64,000 bases of DNA from CBDBCU01 sp965242615 (GCA_965242615.1 CBDESR010000005.1:1922001-1986000); one strand, 5' to 3'; positions 24,590 through 33,447 are shown, counted from the first letter of the stretch. A program made the numbers and translations. The notes: generated by a model from the letters alone, not told the origin.

Positions 24590-25492
24590 CTAGCGGGCCA
24601 GGGCTTGCGGGTCATCGGGGTCAACACCGCTAATCCTAAAAATATGGGCGATGACGGCGGCAACGGCCCGGCGGATTAAGCGGGCCAGTTCCGCAAACTC
24701 CGCCGCTACCATATCGTGGTCGGTTTCGTTGTAGCGGTACAGCACGGCGTAGTTGCTCAGCCAATCTGCCTGCTCGGACAAGGGAATGGCTTCATCGTAG
24801 CCGATGAACTCGAACAATTCCGAAACCGCCGTATACGCTTCCCGGGCCGCCGGGTCGCTGAAATCCTCGATTTCCTGAATCGCCGCCCACAGCGGCGGCA
24901 AGGGATGCCGATACCGCCGTTCGTCGTTATAGGCCGAAAGCCAGCCTTTCAGCGCATTCTCCACCGCTTGCTGGGCAACAAACCCAATAGACTCTTGGGA
25001 CACATCCTCGTTGCGGATAAAGGCGTTCAAGTCTTGGATATAGCGCAAAGCGTTGCGGATGCGCTGTTTGGTGCCCGGCCAGTGCGCCGGGTAACTATCG
25101 GTGAAGTCCCCCGGGATTGCCGGCTGGTCAGCCTCCGGATCGCGCATAAACACTCCATACCGGGCGGCTTGCCCGGCTAAATGCTGGAAAGCCCGTCGGC
25201 AGCGGTGGAACTCTTGGCGGCTGATGCCCTTGGGGTTCACTTCCAAATCCGGCGGACAACGCTGCATATACTCCGTGGCGGCTTTGCGGGCCCGGGCGGC
25301 CGCATCTTTAGGATTGGCTTCGTCGGTAATGACCAGCAAATCCACATCCGAGTCCGGCCGATAGTCGCCCACGGCCCGGGAGCCGAACAGGATGACCGTC
25401 GCCGGCGCCACGGCTTCCTGCACCGCTTGGGCAATGGCTAAAGCTTGGGTATCAGTTTGACCGGGCGAGATGGTGGTTTGCATCCCTATCAC
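24590..25492 (-). CDS. nucleotidyltransferase-HEPN fusion protein
   Basis: 300 aa. Residues 30-60 hold the minimal nucleotidyltransferase motif GSRAVGDYRPDSDVDLLV (Asp49 and Asp51 bind metal). Residues about 135-285 form a HEPN helical domain with FVAQQAVENALKGWLSAYN and a RRYRHPLPPLW segment that may carry the R...H motif. MNT and HEPN usually are separate antitoxin and toxin proteins, where the transferase adenylylates the HEPN RNase; here they are one chain, so it could be self-controlled. Start at GTG 25492 or ATG 25483. It lies between argB and UPF0182. Confidence 0.85.
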   Translation of the reverse strand: MIGMQTTISPGQTDTQALAIAQAVQEAVAPATVILFGSRAVGDYRPDSDVDLLVITDEANPKDAAARARKAATEYMQRCPPDLEVNPKGISRQEFHRCRRAFQHLAGQAARYGVFMRDPEADQPAIPGDFTDSYPAHWPGTKQRIRNALRYIQDLNAFIRNEDVSQESIGFVAQQAVENALKGWLSAYNDERRYRHPLPPLWAAIQEIEDFSDPAAREAYTAVSELFEFIGYDEAIPLSEQADWLSNYAVLYRYNETDHDMVAAEFAELARLIRRAVAAVIAHIFRISGVDPDDPQALAR

Positions 25493-25583
25493 GCTGCGCT
25501 CTTTACTGCGGCGGTTATCGCACGGCGGCTATTGTAAGGGAATTGGGCAGGAGTTGCAAAACCGGGTCGAACCCCCCGCCCCA

Positions 25584-26387
25584 TCACCCCCGCCCCGGGC
25601 TTTCCCCAATAATCCGCGTTCCCGCGCCCCGGCCGGCCACGCAATCCGCCAACGCCCCCGGCTCCCGTCCGTCCACAATATCCGCCGCCGGGCAACTTTC
25701 CAACGCCCGCAGGCACGCCGCCAACTTCGGCACCATCCCCCCGCGCACTACATCCGACCCCAGCAGCAGGTTAGCCCGCCGCCAGTCCAGCCGCGCCAAC
25801 ACCCGCCCATTCCCGTCCATCACCCCCGGCACATCCGTCAGAAAAATCAGCCGTTCCGCCCCCAACGCGCAAGCCAGTTCCCCCGCCACCGTATCGCCGT
25901 TAATGTTCAGCGGCCCCCCGGCGTGGTCGCTGCCATCCGCCTCCTGCATCGCCAACGGCGCCAGCAACGGCATATAACCCCCGGCCAGAACCGCCCGCAG
26001 CGGCTCCGGATTCACCCGGGTAATCTCCCCCACAAAGCCCAATTCCGGATTGGCGACCCGGGCCTCCAGCAAGCCGGCGTCCAGCCCGCTCAGCCCCAAG
26101 GCCCGGCCGCCCAAACTATGCAGCATCGCCACCAGTTCCTTGTTCACCAAGCCGGTCAGCACGGCGACCACAATGTCCAGACTGGCGGCGTCCGTAACCC
26201 GCAGCCCGTTCACAAAGCGCGGCGGAATCCCCTGCCGCTGCATCCATTGGGATATGACCGGGCCGCCGCCATGCACCACCACCACTTCCCGGCCCGCCCG
26301 TTGCAGGGCGACCAGGTCGCGCAGGCTGGTATCGTGGCTGCCCAGGGTGCTGCCCCCGATTTTCACCACTAGCGGCGGGCCGGACAC
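25584..26387 (-). CDS. argB: acetylglutamate kinase
   Basis: 267 aa from a GTG that has a perfect GGGGAGG site 6 bases upstream; a TTG five codons earlier overlaps that site and is rejected. Amino acid kinase fold: LVVKIGGSTLG, VVVHGGGPVISQWM, FVNGLRVTD, GEITRVNPEPL, PLNINGDTVAGELA, LIFLTDVPGVMD, GGMVPKLAACL. All core ATP and substrate motifs are there. Could be a LysW-type aminoadipate/glutamate kinase, but no lysW is near and argJ precedes it on the same strand, so standard arginine synthesis is preferred. Confidence 0.93.
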   Translation of the reverse strand: MSGPPLVVKIGGSTLGSHDTSLRDLVALQRAGREVVVVHGGGPVISQWMQRQGIPPRFVNGLRVTDAASLDIVVAVLTGLVNKELVAMLHSLGGRALGLSGLDAGLLEARVANPELGFVGEITRVNPEPLRAVLAGGYMPLLAPLAMQEADGSDHAGGPLNINGDTVAGELACALGAERLIFLTDVPGVMDGNGRVLARLDWRRANLLLGSDVVRGGMVPKLAACLRALESCPAADIVDGREPGALADCVAGRGAGTRIIGESPGRG

Positions 26388-26561
26388 TCCGGACCTCCCC
26401 AATCAGACAAAATTTTGCCGCACCCTCCGCGCCCGGCGTCAACCCCGGCGGTAAAGGCAGGAATCCCCCCAATCGGCAGTCAGACCCGGGATTGGGAGGA
26501 TTTACGATTTCCTCAAGTTCAGCAATTCCCTTCCCTATCCGGGACAAGGAATCGATCCGGT

Positions 26562-27782
26562 TCAGGTAGTATAGGCGCTGTTGATGATGACGTATTCCTC
26601 CGTCAAATCGCAGCCCCAAGCCGTAGCTTCCCCCTCCCCCAAGTTAAGCTGCAACCGGAAAGTAACTTCCGGCCGTTTCATCAAAGCCACCACCGCATCC
26701 CGATGAAAGGGTACCGGCTTGCCCGCTTCCATAATGCAGACGCCGTTGACAAACAGGTCAATCTTGTCCTCGTCCGCCGCGGCGCCGCTGCGCCCCAAAG
26801 CCGCCAACACTCGACCCCAGTTCGGATCCGCCCCATAGACCGCCGACTTGACCAGACTGGAGCCGGCAATCGTCCGCGCCGCCTGCCGGGCGTCGGTAAG
26901 GTCGGCGGCCCCGGCCACCTCTACCTTAATCAAATGCGCCGCGCCTTCGCCATCCCGGGCCAGTTCCTGCGTCAGATAGACGCAGACCGCCCGCAGCGCC
27001 GCCTGGAAAACCGCCGCCTCCGGCGAACCGGCCCTTACCTCCGGCGTCCGTGCCGTCCCGTTAGCCAGCAGCAATACCGTATCATTAGTGCTGCTGTCCC
27101 CGTCCACCGTCAGCATATTATAAGTTTCGTCGGCGACTTCCGACAAAGCCCGCTGCAAAAACCCCCGTTCCACCGCCGCATCCGTAGTCAGGAACGACAG
27201 CATCGTCGCCATATTGGGGTGAATCATCCCCGAACCCTTGGCAATGCCGCCCAAATGCGCCGTACGGCCGCCCAACTCAAAGCTCACCGCCGCCGTCTTG
27301 GGCCGGGTATCGGTAGTCATAATCGCTTTAGCCAAGTCCAAACCGCCGCTGCCCGACAGTTCAATCTGCGCCACCCCGGAGCGGATTAGCGACATCGGCA
27401 GTTCCACCCCGATAACTCCGGTGCTGCATACCAGCATCTCGGCGGCCGTGGCCCCGGTCTTTTCCGCCGCCACCGCCGACATCTCCTCAGCGTCAATAAA
27501 CCCCTGCTCGCCCACACCGGCGTTGGCAATGCCGGCGTTGACCACCAGCCCTTTCATCGGAATGCCCTGCGCCAGCCGCTGCCGGTTGACGGTAACGGTA
27601 GGGGATTTAACCGTGCTGGTGGTAAAGACGCCGGCGGCGGCGGCGGGCGTCTCCGAAAAGAGAATGCCCAAATCCAGCTTATCCTCGGCATAGGTTTTCA
27701 GCCCGGCGTAAGTAGCCCCGGCCCGAAACCCCTGCGGCGTCGTCAAAGTCCCGCCATCCACAAAGTTTATCGCCCCGGCCAT
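26562..27782 (-). CDS. argJ: bifunctional glutamate N-acetyltransferase / ornithine acetyltransferase
   Basis: 406 aa from MAGAINFVDGGTLTTPQGF. ArgJ cuts itself at an Ala-Thr bond: HPNMATMLSFLTTDA is present with Thr193 as the new N-terminal nucleophile. Further blocks: GLVVNAGIANAGVGEQGF, LVCSTGVIGVELPM, DGDSSTNDTVLLLANG, GADPNWGRVLAALGRSG and a C-terminal EYVIINSAYTT. First gene of the minus-strand arginine block. An extended -10 element (TGTTATACT on the minus strand, about 27834-27842) lies some 50 bases upstream. ArgJ recycles the acetyl group, making a separate ornithine deacetylase unnecessary. Confidence 0.95.
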   Translation of the reverse strand: MAGAINFVDGGTLTTPQGFRAGATYAGLKTYAEDKLDLGILFSETPAAAAGVFTTSTVKSPTVTVNRQRLAQGIPMKGLVVNAGIANAGVGEQGFIDAEEMSAVAAEKTGATAAEMLVCSTGVIGVELPMSLIRSGVAQIELSGSGGLDLAKAIMTTDTRPKTAAVSFELGGRTAHLGGIAKGSGMIHPNMATMLSFLTTDAAVERGFLQRALSEVADETYNMLTVDGDSSTNDTVLLLANGTARTPEVRAGSPEAAVFQAALRAVCVYLTQELARDGEGAAHLIKVEVAGAADLTDARQAARTIAGSSLVKSAVYGADPNWGRVLAALGRSGAAADEDKIDLFVNGVCIMEAGKPVPFHRDAVVALMKRPEVTFRLQLNLGEGEATAWGCDLTEEYVIINSAYTT

Positions 27783-27885
27783 AGCAGCAGCCTCCCCCTT
27801 GTTGACAAAAGCTCCCGACAGCAAATCGGCAGAAAGTATAACACACCCGGGAAAGGGCAGGAAAGGCGGGGTTGTGGAGGTTTCG

Positions 27886-27950
27886 TTTGCTTTTGGCGTA
27901 CAGTTCCGTATCTCCAAGGATAACAGAACTTTCCATACGCCAAAAGCAAA
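27886..27950. repeat. 15-bp perfect inverted repeat between divergent promoters
   Basis: TTTGCTTTTGGCGTA at 27886-27900 and its exact complement at 27936-27950, with a 35-base centre that can add weak inner pairing (GTTC/GAAC, TATC/GATA). It lies between the argJ promoter and the promoter of the dioxygenase-like gene. Could be a hairpin, a regulator site or a tiny mobile inverted-repeat element; no T-run, so not a clear terminator. Confidence 0.75.
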
Positions 27951-27973
27951 TCAAACCCCATCCATTCCCCCGG

Positions 27974-28002
27974 TTGCCAACTCCCCTTGCCAATCCTATA
28001 AT
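27974..28002 (+). promoter_or_regulatory. sigma-70 type promoter of the LigB-like dioxygenase gene
   Basis: TTGCCA at 27974-27979, 17-base spacer, perfect TATAAT at 27997-28002. The ATG follows at 28061 with a GGGAGG site, giving a leader of about 50 bases. Confidence 0.75.
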
Positions 28003-28060
28003 AACCGCCGGCACCTTAACTCCAACTGCCCCCAAAGGGCGGGCAAACCGGGAGGCTGTT

Positions 28061-29101
28061 ATGGCTGAGCTATTGGGCATCGGCGCTACCCACTATCCCC
28101 CGGGACTGGTACCCGACGAGTATAAACCCTGGCCGTTGGCCCGGATGCTGAAAACCGACCGCATCCCGGAGCCGATGAAAAACCCGGCCAACTGGCCGCC
28201 GGAAATGCAGGCCGAATGGGGCGACGACGAAGGCATCACCGCCCACAAAGCCCACCGCGCCCGCATATTTGCCGCCTTCCGCCAAATCCGCGCCGAAATC
28301 GACGCCTTCCAACCCGACTTTATCCTCCTCTGGGGCGACGACCAGTACGAAAACTTCCGCGAGGACATCATCCCGCCCTTCTGCGTCCTCGCTTACGACC
28401 AGATTGACTTTCAGCCCTACCACCGCATCGGCGACCGCCCCAACATTTGGGGCGAACCCAAAGATACTACCTTCCGCGTCCCCGGCCATCAAGCCGCCGG
28501 CCGCTACCTGACCCGCGCCCTCATCGACCAAGGCGTCGATATGGCTTACGCCTACAAACCCCTCCACGAAAAGGCCGGCTTGGGCCACGCCTTTGCCAAC
28601 ACTCTGCTCTTTCTCGACCTCGACCGGCAAGGCTTTAACTACCCGGTGTTGCCGGTGGCCGTCAACTGCTACGGCAGCAATGTAGTGCGGATGCGCGGCG
28701 GCGCCGAAGTCTTTGCCGATGAACTCGACCCCCCTTCGCCGACTCCCCGCCGCTGTTTCGAGGTCGGCCAAGCCACCGCCCGCACTCTAAAGGATAGCCC
28801 TTGGCGCGTCGTTCTGCTGGCATCCTCCAGTTGGTCCCACGCCTTCCTCACCGCAAAGAACTCCTGGGTTTATCCCGACCTGGCCGCCGACCGGGTATTA
28901 CTCGACGCCCTCCGTAACGGCCATTACGAAACTTGGCGGGACTGGCCCTTGCAGCAAGTCGAGGAATCCGGCCAGCAGGAAACCCTGAACTGGCAGTGCC
29001 TGGTCGGCGCAATGGCTGAACTGAACCGCCAAGCCGACATCCTCGAATGGGCCGAAACCTGGAGTTTCAATGCCCCCAAGTGTATGGCCGTATTCCGCTA
29101 A
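28061..29101 (+). CDS. extradiol ring-cleavage dioxygenase class III (LigB-like) family protein
   Basis: 346 aa. MAELLGIGATHYPPG holds the N-terminal His of LigB-type enzymes; DFILLWGDDQYENF replaces the usual GDH with GDD; LPVAVNCYG and VVLLASSSWSHAFL with a His fit the later part of the fold. These enzymes open catechol-type rings with non-heme iron; the altered GDH motif makes the substrate, and even activity, uncertain. WDDEGITAHKAHRARIF-like insertion is typical for uncharacterised members. Good ribosome site. Single gene with its own promoter. Confidence 0.75.
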   Translation: MAELLGIGATHYPPGLVPDEYKPWPLARMLKTDRIPEPMKNPANWPPEMQAEWGDDEGITAHKAHRARIFAAFRQIRAEIDAFQPDFILLWGDDQYENFREDIIPPFCVLAYDQIDFQPYHRIGDRPNIWGEPKDTTFRVPGHQAAGRYLTRALIDQGVDMAYAYKPLHEKAGLGHAFANTLLFLDLDRQGFNYPVLPVAVNCYGSNVVRMRGGAEVFADELDPPSPTPRRCFEVGQATARTLKDSPWRVVLLASSSWSHAFLTAKNSWVYPDLAADRVLLDALRNGHYETWRDWPLQQVEESGQQETLNWQCLVGAMAELNRQADILEWAETWSFNAPKCMAVFR

Positions 29102-29124
29102 AAGGAAACCGCGGCCGGGCCAAA

Positions 29125-29197
29125 ACCGTCATTCCCGTGCCAACGGGAATCCAGAGACCTGCCATTTCTGGAGCTCCGTTTTCACTGGAATGGTGGT
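29125..29197. repeat. CGTCATTCCC palindromic repeat, copy A (second half degenerate)
   Basis: CGTCATTCCC at 29127-29136, an 8-bp hairpin (29131-29138 with 29143-29150), then GGGAATCCAG, and a second decayed hairpin around 29172-29192 sharing the GTTTTCAC centre with copy C. Lies downstream of the dioxygenase gene. Confidence 0.75.
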
Positions 29198-29394
29198 AAG
29201 GCTACTGCTATAAGGGTGCCGTTTGCTTTCAGGGTACGGTTGTGTCGAAAGGACACGACCCATGCGATTTTTCGAGATCTGAAATTACTGTACCAAATAG
29301 CAGACTGTTCGGTCTGGTTCAATATACCGAGTTGCCGACTGCCATTTTCGCCCCTACAATAGCCGCTAAATGACCGGGGTTTTGAGGCAGAATA

Positions 29395-30180
29395 ATGACA
29401 CAGCAGGACGATCGCGGCAGCGCGGCGCAGCGGATGTTCGGCGCGCAAGCCCCGCAGTATGCCCAAAGTCAGGTTCACGCCGGCGACCATCGTTTGGATA
29501 TTGTGCAGCGATTTGCGCCGGCGGCGGGCAATGAGTGGGTTATCGACTTGGGTACCGGTACCGGCTTTACCGCCTTTGCCATCGCCGCCAATGCCCGGCG
29601 GGTGGTAGCGTCGGACTTGACTTTGCCGATGCTGGAGGAAACCCGCCGCATTGGGCGGGAGCGGCGGTTGTCTAACATAATGCCGCTGCAAAACCGGGCC
29701 GAGGCTTTGCCCATAGCGTCCGATTCTATTGACTTGATTACCTGCCGGGCGGCCGGGCATCACTTCAACGATTTAGGGGCGGCCTTGGATGAAATTCGCC
29801 GGGTATTGAAACCGGGCGGGGCTTTGGTGATGGCCGATTCCGTTTCCCCGGAGGAGGATGACCTGTACCACTGGTTTAACGATGTGGAGCTGCGGCGGGA
29901 CTACAGCCACATTGAAAATCGCAAGGTGTCGGTATTGGAGGGTATGCTGGCCGCGCGGGGGCTGCACATCGTGGAGCGGGAATTGACGGCGACTTATATG
30001 ACTTTTAATAATTGGGTAGCGCGCACCGCTACGCCGGCGGCGGAAGTAGCCGCCCTGCGCCGGGATTTTATGCAGGCGACGCCGCAAGCCAAGGCCGCTT
30101 TCCTGATTGCGGAAACCGCTGACGGCGCGGACATCAGCTTTGCATGGCCCTGTTTTATTTTTCGGGCGGTTAAAGGGTAG
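29395..30180 (+). CDS. class I SAM-dependent methyltransferase (UbiE-like)
   Basis: 261 aa. Motif I VIDLGTGTGFTAFAIA (about 48-63), acidic end of strand 2 VVASDLTLPMLEE, motif II/III DSIDLITCRAAGHHFND and motif IV IRRVLKPGGALVMAD. The HHF segment is found in many small-molecule methyltransferases of the UbiE/Methyltransf_11 type. C-terminal YMTFNNWVARTATPA is also seen in this subgroup. Substrate unknown. The upstream 290 bases contain repeat copy A and a small hairpin at about 29252-29274, but no obvious promoter. Confidence 0.88.
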   Translation: MTQQDDRGSAAQRMFGAQAPQYAQSQVHAGDHRLDIVQRFAPAAGNEWVIDLGTGTGFTAFAIAANARRVVASDLTLPMLEETRRIGRERRLSNIMPLQNRAEALPIASDSIDLITCRAAGHHFNDLGAALDEIRRVLKPGGALVMADSVSPEEDDLYHWFNDVELRRDYSHIENRKVSVLEGMLAARGLHIVERELTATYMTFNNWVARTATPAAEVAALRRDFMQATPQAKAAFLIAETADGADISFAWPCFIFRAVKG

Positions 30181-30295
30181 GGCTGCCGACCGGGAAGCAG
30201 TAGCCGTTTCGATTGGCATAGCCCCCGGGCCGGTGTAAAATCAGCGCAACTTTAAGCCCTATTCCCTGATTCCTTTGCTTTGCCGGGAGGAACTT

Positions 30296-31162
30296 ATGGC
30301 TAATCCCCGCGCCGATTATTCGCCCATCTTTCACCGCCCGCCGCTGCGCCTGCCCGGCAACGCCCGGGTCGCGGTCTGGCCGGTCATCAATGTCGAGGAG
30401 TGGGATCTTAACGAACCCATGGCCCGCACGGTATTGCCCACGCCGCAAGGGGTGTCGGTAATTCCGGATGTGCCTAACTTCGGCTGGTTTGACTACGGCT
30501 TGCGGGTGGGCTTCTGGCGGCTGAAACGGGTTCTGGACGCCCGCGGCATCCGGGCGACGGTCAGCCTGAACGCTTCGGTGTGCCACAGTTACCCGCAGCT
30601 GGTGCAGGCGTGTCTGGACTCCGGTTGGGAACTGATGGGCCACAGCTACATTCAACGGGTCATCAACAAGGAGCCGGACGAGCGGGCGGCTATTCGCCGC
30701 ACCATTGAAACCATCCGGGAGTTCAGCGGGCGGGCGCCCCGGGGTTGGATGGGGCCGGGACTGGCGGAAACCTTTGACACTCCGGACATTTTGGCGGAGG
30801 AGGGCATCGAGTACTGCTGTGACTGGTGCAATGACGATCAGCCCTATCCGCTAAAGGTGAAAAGCGGCCGCCTGATTTCCATACCCTATACGGTGGAGCT
30901 TAACGATATTCCGGTCTATCTGGTGCAGCAGCACCGTTCCCCGGAGTTGTTGGAGCGGGCCAAAGACCAGTTTGACACTTTGTACGCCGAGGGGGCGGAA
31001 AGCGCGCGGATAATGTGCGTTTCCACCCATCCCTACATCACCGGAGCCGCCCACCGCATTCGCTACTACGCCGAGATTTTCGACTACCTCAGCCGGTTCG
31101 AGGGAATAGCCTTTATGACCGGGAGCGAGATTTTGGACTGGTATCAGGGGGCGGTAAAGTAG
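30296..31162 (+). CDS. polysaccharide deacetylase family protein (PuuE-like)
   Basis: 288 aa from ATG 30296 (MANPRADYSPIF), preceded by GGGAGG; an in-frame start 7 codons earlier overlaps that site. NodB-fold features: VAVWPVINVEEWD (first Asp/Glu position), FGWFDYGLRVGFWRLKRVLD, ATVSLNASVC, WELMGHSYIQR (metal His), RAPRGWMGPGLAETFDTPDIL and a final STHPYITG His. This matches the PuuE/allantoinase-like branch acting on amides and not chitin-type enzymes. Ends before a strong terminator. Confidence 0.87.
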   Translation: MANPRADYSPIFHRPPLRLPGNARVAVWPVINVEEWDLNEPMARTVLPTPQGVSVIPDVPNFGWFDYGLRVGFWRLKRVLDARGIRATVSLNASVCHSYPQLVQACLDSGWELMGHSYIQRVINKEPDERAAIRRTIETIREFSGRAPRGWMGPGLAETFDTPDILAEEGIEYCCDWCNDDQPYPLKVKSGRLISIPYTVELNDIPVYLVQQHRSPELLERAKDQFDTLYAEGAESARIMCVSTHPYITGAAHRIRYYAEIFDYLSRFEGIAFMTGSEILDWYQGAVK

Positions 31163-31181
31163 TACCTGCTCAGGCAAAAAC

Positions 31182-31219
31182 AAGGTTCACCCCGGGCTAT
31201 TCAGCCCGGGGTGAACCTT
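31182..31219. terminator. bidirectional terminator
   Basis: Perfect 17-bp inverted repeat (AAGGTTCACCCCGGGCT and complement) with loop ATTC, between the deacetylase (plus) and the metallo-hydrolase (minus) stops. A-rich on the left, T-run on the right. Confidence 0.93.
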
Positions 31220-31260
31220 TCATCCCTTCCCCACACTACCCGCTGAAAGATGCAAAACTG

Positions 31261-32091
31261 CTACAAGTCCACTGGCCGCAGGTAGGTCATATCGGCCCGC
31301 CGCTCCAGGTAGCCGGCCTTGGTTTCGTGGCCGTGGGCAAATACCAGCAGCCAGCCCTGCTTTTCCGCTTCGGCCAGCACATCCCGCTTCTGTTGCAGGG
31401 TATCCTCCGGCGAGTAGTCAAAGGCCGATATGACCGCCGGGTTCAGGTGATGCGGCGTCGGCACCAAGTCGCCCAGAAAAGCAATCCGCTCCCCGCCGTG
31501 ATTAAACAGCACCATCTGGTGGCCTTTAGCCGGCCCCTCGCTGACGATAACCCGCAAGCCGGGGAAAATCTCCGTGTCGCCGTCCAGCAGTTCCAACTGT
31601 CCCCGTTCCTCAATGGGGGCAAAGTTATCCTCCCGGTAGGCGTAGGTGAACCGCTCCCCGGGATGGTACGCCTCCTCCCAAGACGCCCGCTGGACGTAGT
31701 AACGGGCCCGCGGAAAGGTGGCAACAATGGTGCCGGTGCGGTCCAGGCGGGTACAGCCCCCGCAGTGGTCAAAATGCAGATGAGAAAGGATTACGGCGTG
31801 AATATCCTTGGGCGTCAGCCCGGCGGCTTTCAAGCCCTTGAACATCCGACTCGGCACCAGCCCCAGGGCTTCCTTGTCACCATCGGTATCCTTGGAACCA
31901 ACCCCCGTATCGACCAGGACATTCTTGCCGCTCACCTGGAGCAGCAGGCAGTTCAGGCCGAGGGTAATGCGGTTTTTGCGGTCGGTGGTTACGCTGTTCT
32001 CCCAAACCACCTTGGGTACCGGCCCGAAAACGGAACCGCCGTCCATTTTCAGGATGCCGTCGCTGATAATGCGCGCTGCCGTTGACACCAT
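31261..32091 (-). CDS. metallo-beta-lactamase fold hydrolase
   Basis: 276 aa from MVSTAARIISDG (the frame stays open 14 codons further but without homology-like sequence). Zinc motif SHLHFDHCGG (about 110-119), a later GPAKGHQMVLF His, FLGDLVPTPHHL Asp, and FAHGHETKAG His complete the metal set. Typical of the AHL-lactonase/phosphodiesterase-like group of the fold; the substrate is not readable. Convergent with the deacetylase gene across the shared terminator. Confidence 0.9.
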   Translation of the reverse strand: MVSTAARIISDGILKMDGGSVFGPVPKVVWENSVTTDRKNRITLGLNCLLLQVSGKNVLVDTGVGSKDTDGDKEALGLVPSRMFKGLKAAGLTPKDIHAVILSHLHFDHCGGCTRLDRTGTIVATFPRARYYVQRASWEEAYHPGERFTYAYREDNFAPIEERGQLELLDGDTEIFPGLRVIVSEGPAKGHQMVLFNHGGERIAFLGDLVPTPHHLNPAVISAFDYSPEDTLQQKRDVLAEAEKQGWLLVFAHGHETKAGYLERRADMTYLRPVDL

Positions 32092-32554
32092 ACTGGACCC
32101 CGCACCTCCAAAAATTCGTGAAATCCGCACCAAATACCGGTGTCGTCGCGGATTAAATTAGGTTAGTATCCTTGCCGGGTTCGGGTCGGGATGCCGGGCC
32201 GTTTCCACCGCCGTAAGCCTATACCTTGACTTATCCGGCTATTTACTGGCAGTTATCCCACGGCGGGCAACAATCCGCGCCTTTGCCCCTTTCCGAATCG
32301 GGGAATTTCAGCCGGTAAAAGGCCGTCAGGGGAGCGATTTGCCGCCGGGGATTTGACCTCAGCCCGGAACCCTGCGGATAATTTAGCCGCCATTAAATTA
32401 GGCATTGTCAAGGCAGTTTTTGACGGATTTTTAGGAAAGTCAAAATTGATTTTCCGCCCCGATTTCCGACCCTTTTATATGGGGAATCCTATCTGCAAGC
32501 CGGCGGCGGGAACGAAATTTTGTTTTGTGAAAATTCGGGAACAGGTCGGGAAAG
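32092..32554. other. 463-base intergenic region upstream of the channel gene
   Basis: No convincing ORF. Contains a possible promoter (TTGACC at about 32353, 18-base spacer, GATAAT) and, nearer the channel gene, a 7-bp inverted repeat TTTTGAC/GTCAAAA (32418-32424 and 32439-32445). ATTAAATTAGG occurs twice, 240 bases apart (32152 and 32392). More AT-rich than its surroundings. Confidence 0.55.
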
Positions 32555-33379
32555 ATGATTGATAAAAGGGCGGCGCTGCAACGCCGGGTTCACGAAATTG
32601 TCGAGGTAGCTCCGGCCGGCGACCGCGCCAGTCAGCTGTTCGACTTTTTCATCATCATCCTCATCCTGGGCAACACCCTGGCTCTCATTATCAGCACCGT
32701 GGATCCCATCCACGCCTTTGCCCCGGCCCTTTTTTACTACCTCGAGGCCGTTTCGGTAGGCATCTTTATTGTCGAGTATATTCTGCGGCTCTGGGCCTGC
32801 ACCGCCGATGCCGCGGAAAAGTACCGGCATCCCTTTTGGGGGCGGGTCAAGTTCGCCCTGACGCCGCTGCTGATTATCGACCTGCTGGCAATCCTTTCCT
32901 TTATCATGCTGCCCATCCTCGGCTGGGACTTGGTCGAGATGCGGATTATCCGGCTGGTGGCCCGGGCGGCCCGGCTGGGCCGCTATTTCAGTGGGATACG
33001 CACGCTGGGGCAAGTGGTGGCAAACAAGCGGTATGAACTCTTTACCGTGCTGCTGGTGCTGGGGGTAATGCTGGTGCTGGCTTCCTCGATGATGTATTTC
33101 GCCGAACACGAAGCCCAGCCGGACAAGTTCGCCAGCATCCCGGCCGCCCTGTGGTGGAGCGTCATCACGCTGACTACCGTCGGCTACGGGGATGTTTCAC
33201 CCATCACGCCTTGGGGGCAGGTAATTGCCGGCATCATTGCCATCACCGGCATTGGCCTCTTTGCCTTGCCGGCCGGGATTCTTGGCTCCGGATTTCTGGA
33301 GGAAATCCAACGCCGCACTGCGCCGACTCGGACTTGCCCGCACTGCGGCGGCGAAATTTCAGATTCCCCAGGGAACTAG
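32555..33379 (+). CDS. voltage-gated potassium channel-like protein, six transmembrane helices
   Basis: 274 aa. Selectivity filter TVGYGD at residues 208-213 in WWSVITLTTVGYGDVSP. S4-like segment MRIIRLVARAARLGRYFSGI (about 129-148) has regularly spaced Arg. Helices S1 (FFIIILILGNTLALIIS), S2 (YYLEAVSVGIFIVEYILRLW), S3, S5 and S6 (VIAGIIAITGIGLFALPAGIL) are clear. C-terminus ends RTCPHCGGEISDSPGN, half of a zinc ribbon with only one Cys pair. Plasma membrane, K+ flux. ATG has a GGGAAAG-like site. Confidence 0.93.
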   Translation: MIDKRAALQRRVHEIVEVAPAGDRASQLFDFFIIILILGNTLALIISTVDPIHAFAPALFYYLEAVSVGIFIVEYILRLWACTADAAEKYRHPFWGRVKFALTPLLIIDLLAILSFIMLPILGWDLVEMRIIRLVARAARLGRYFSGIRTLGQVVANKRYELFTVLLVLGVMLVLASSMMYFAEHEAQPDKFASIPAALWWSVITLTTVGYGDVSPITPWGQVIAGIIAITGIGLFALPAGILGSGFLEEIQRRTAPTRTCPHCGGEISDSPGN

Positions 33380-33447
33380 CCGCCGGGGCCGCAACGGGCC
33401 GGGGTGTGTTACAATATAAGCGGCGTTCATCGGACGCCGCCGATTTT

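Noticed and set aside
32152..32402. ATTAAATTAGG occurring twice, exactly 240 bases apart
   Set aside because: Eleven AT-rich bases in an AT-richer gap can recur by chance; no further similarity around the two copies.
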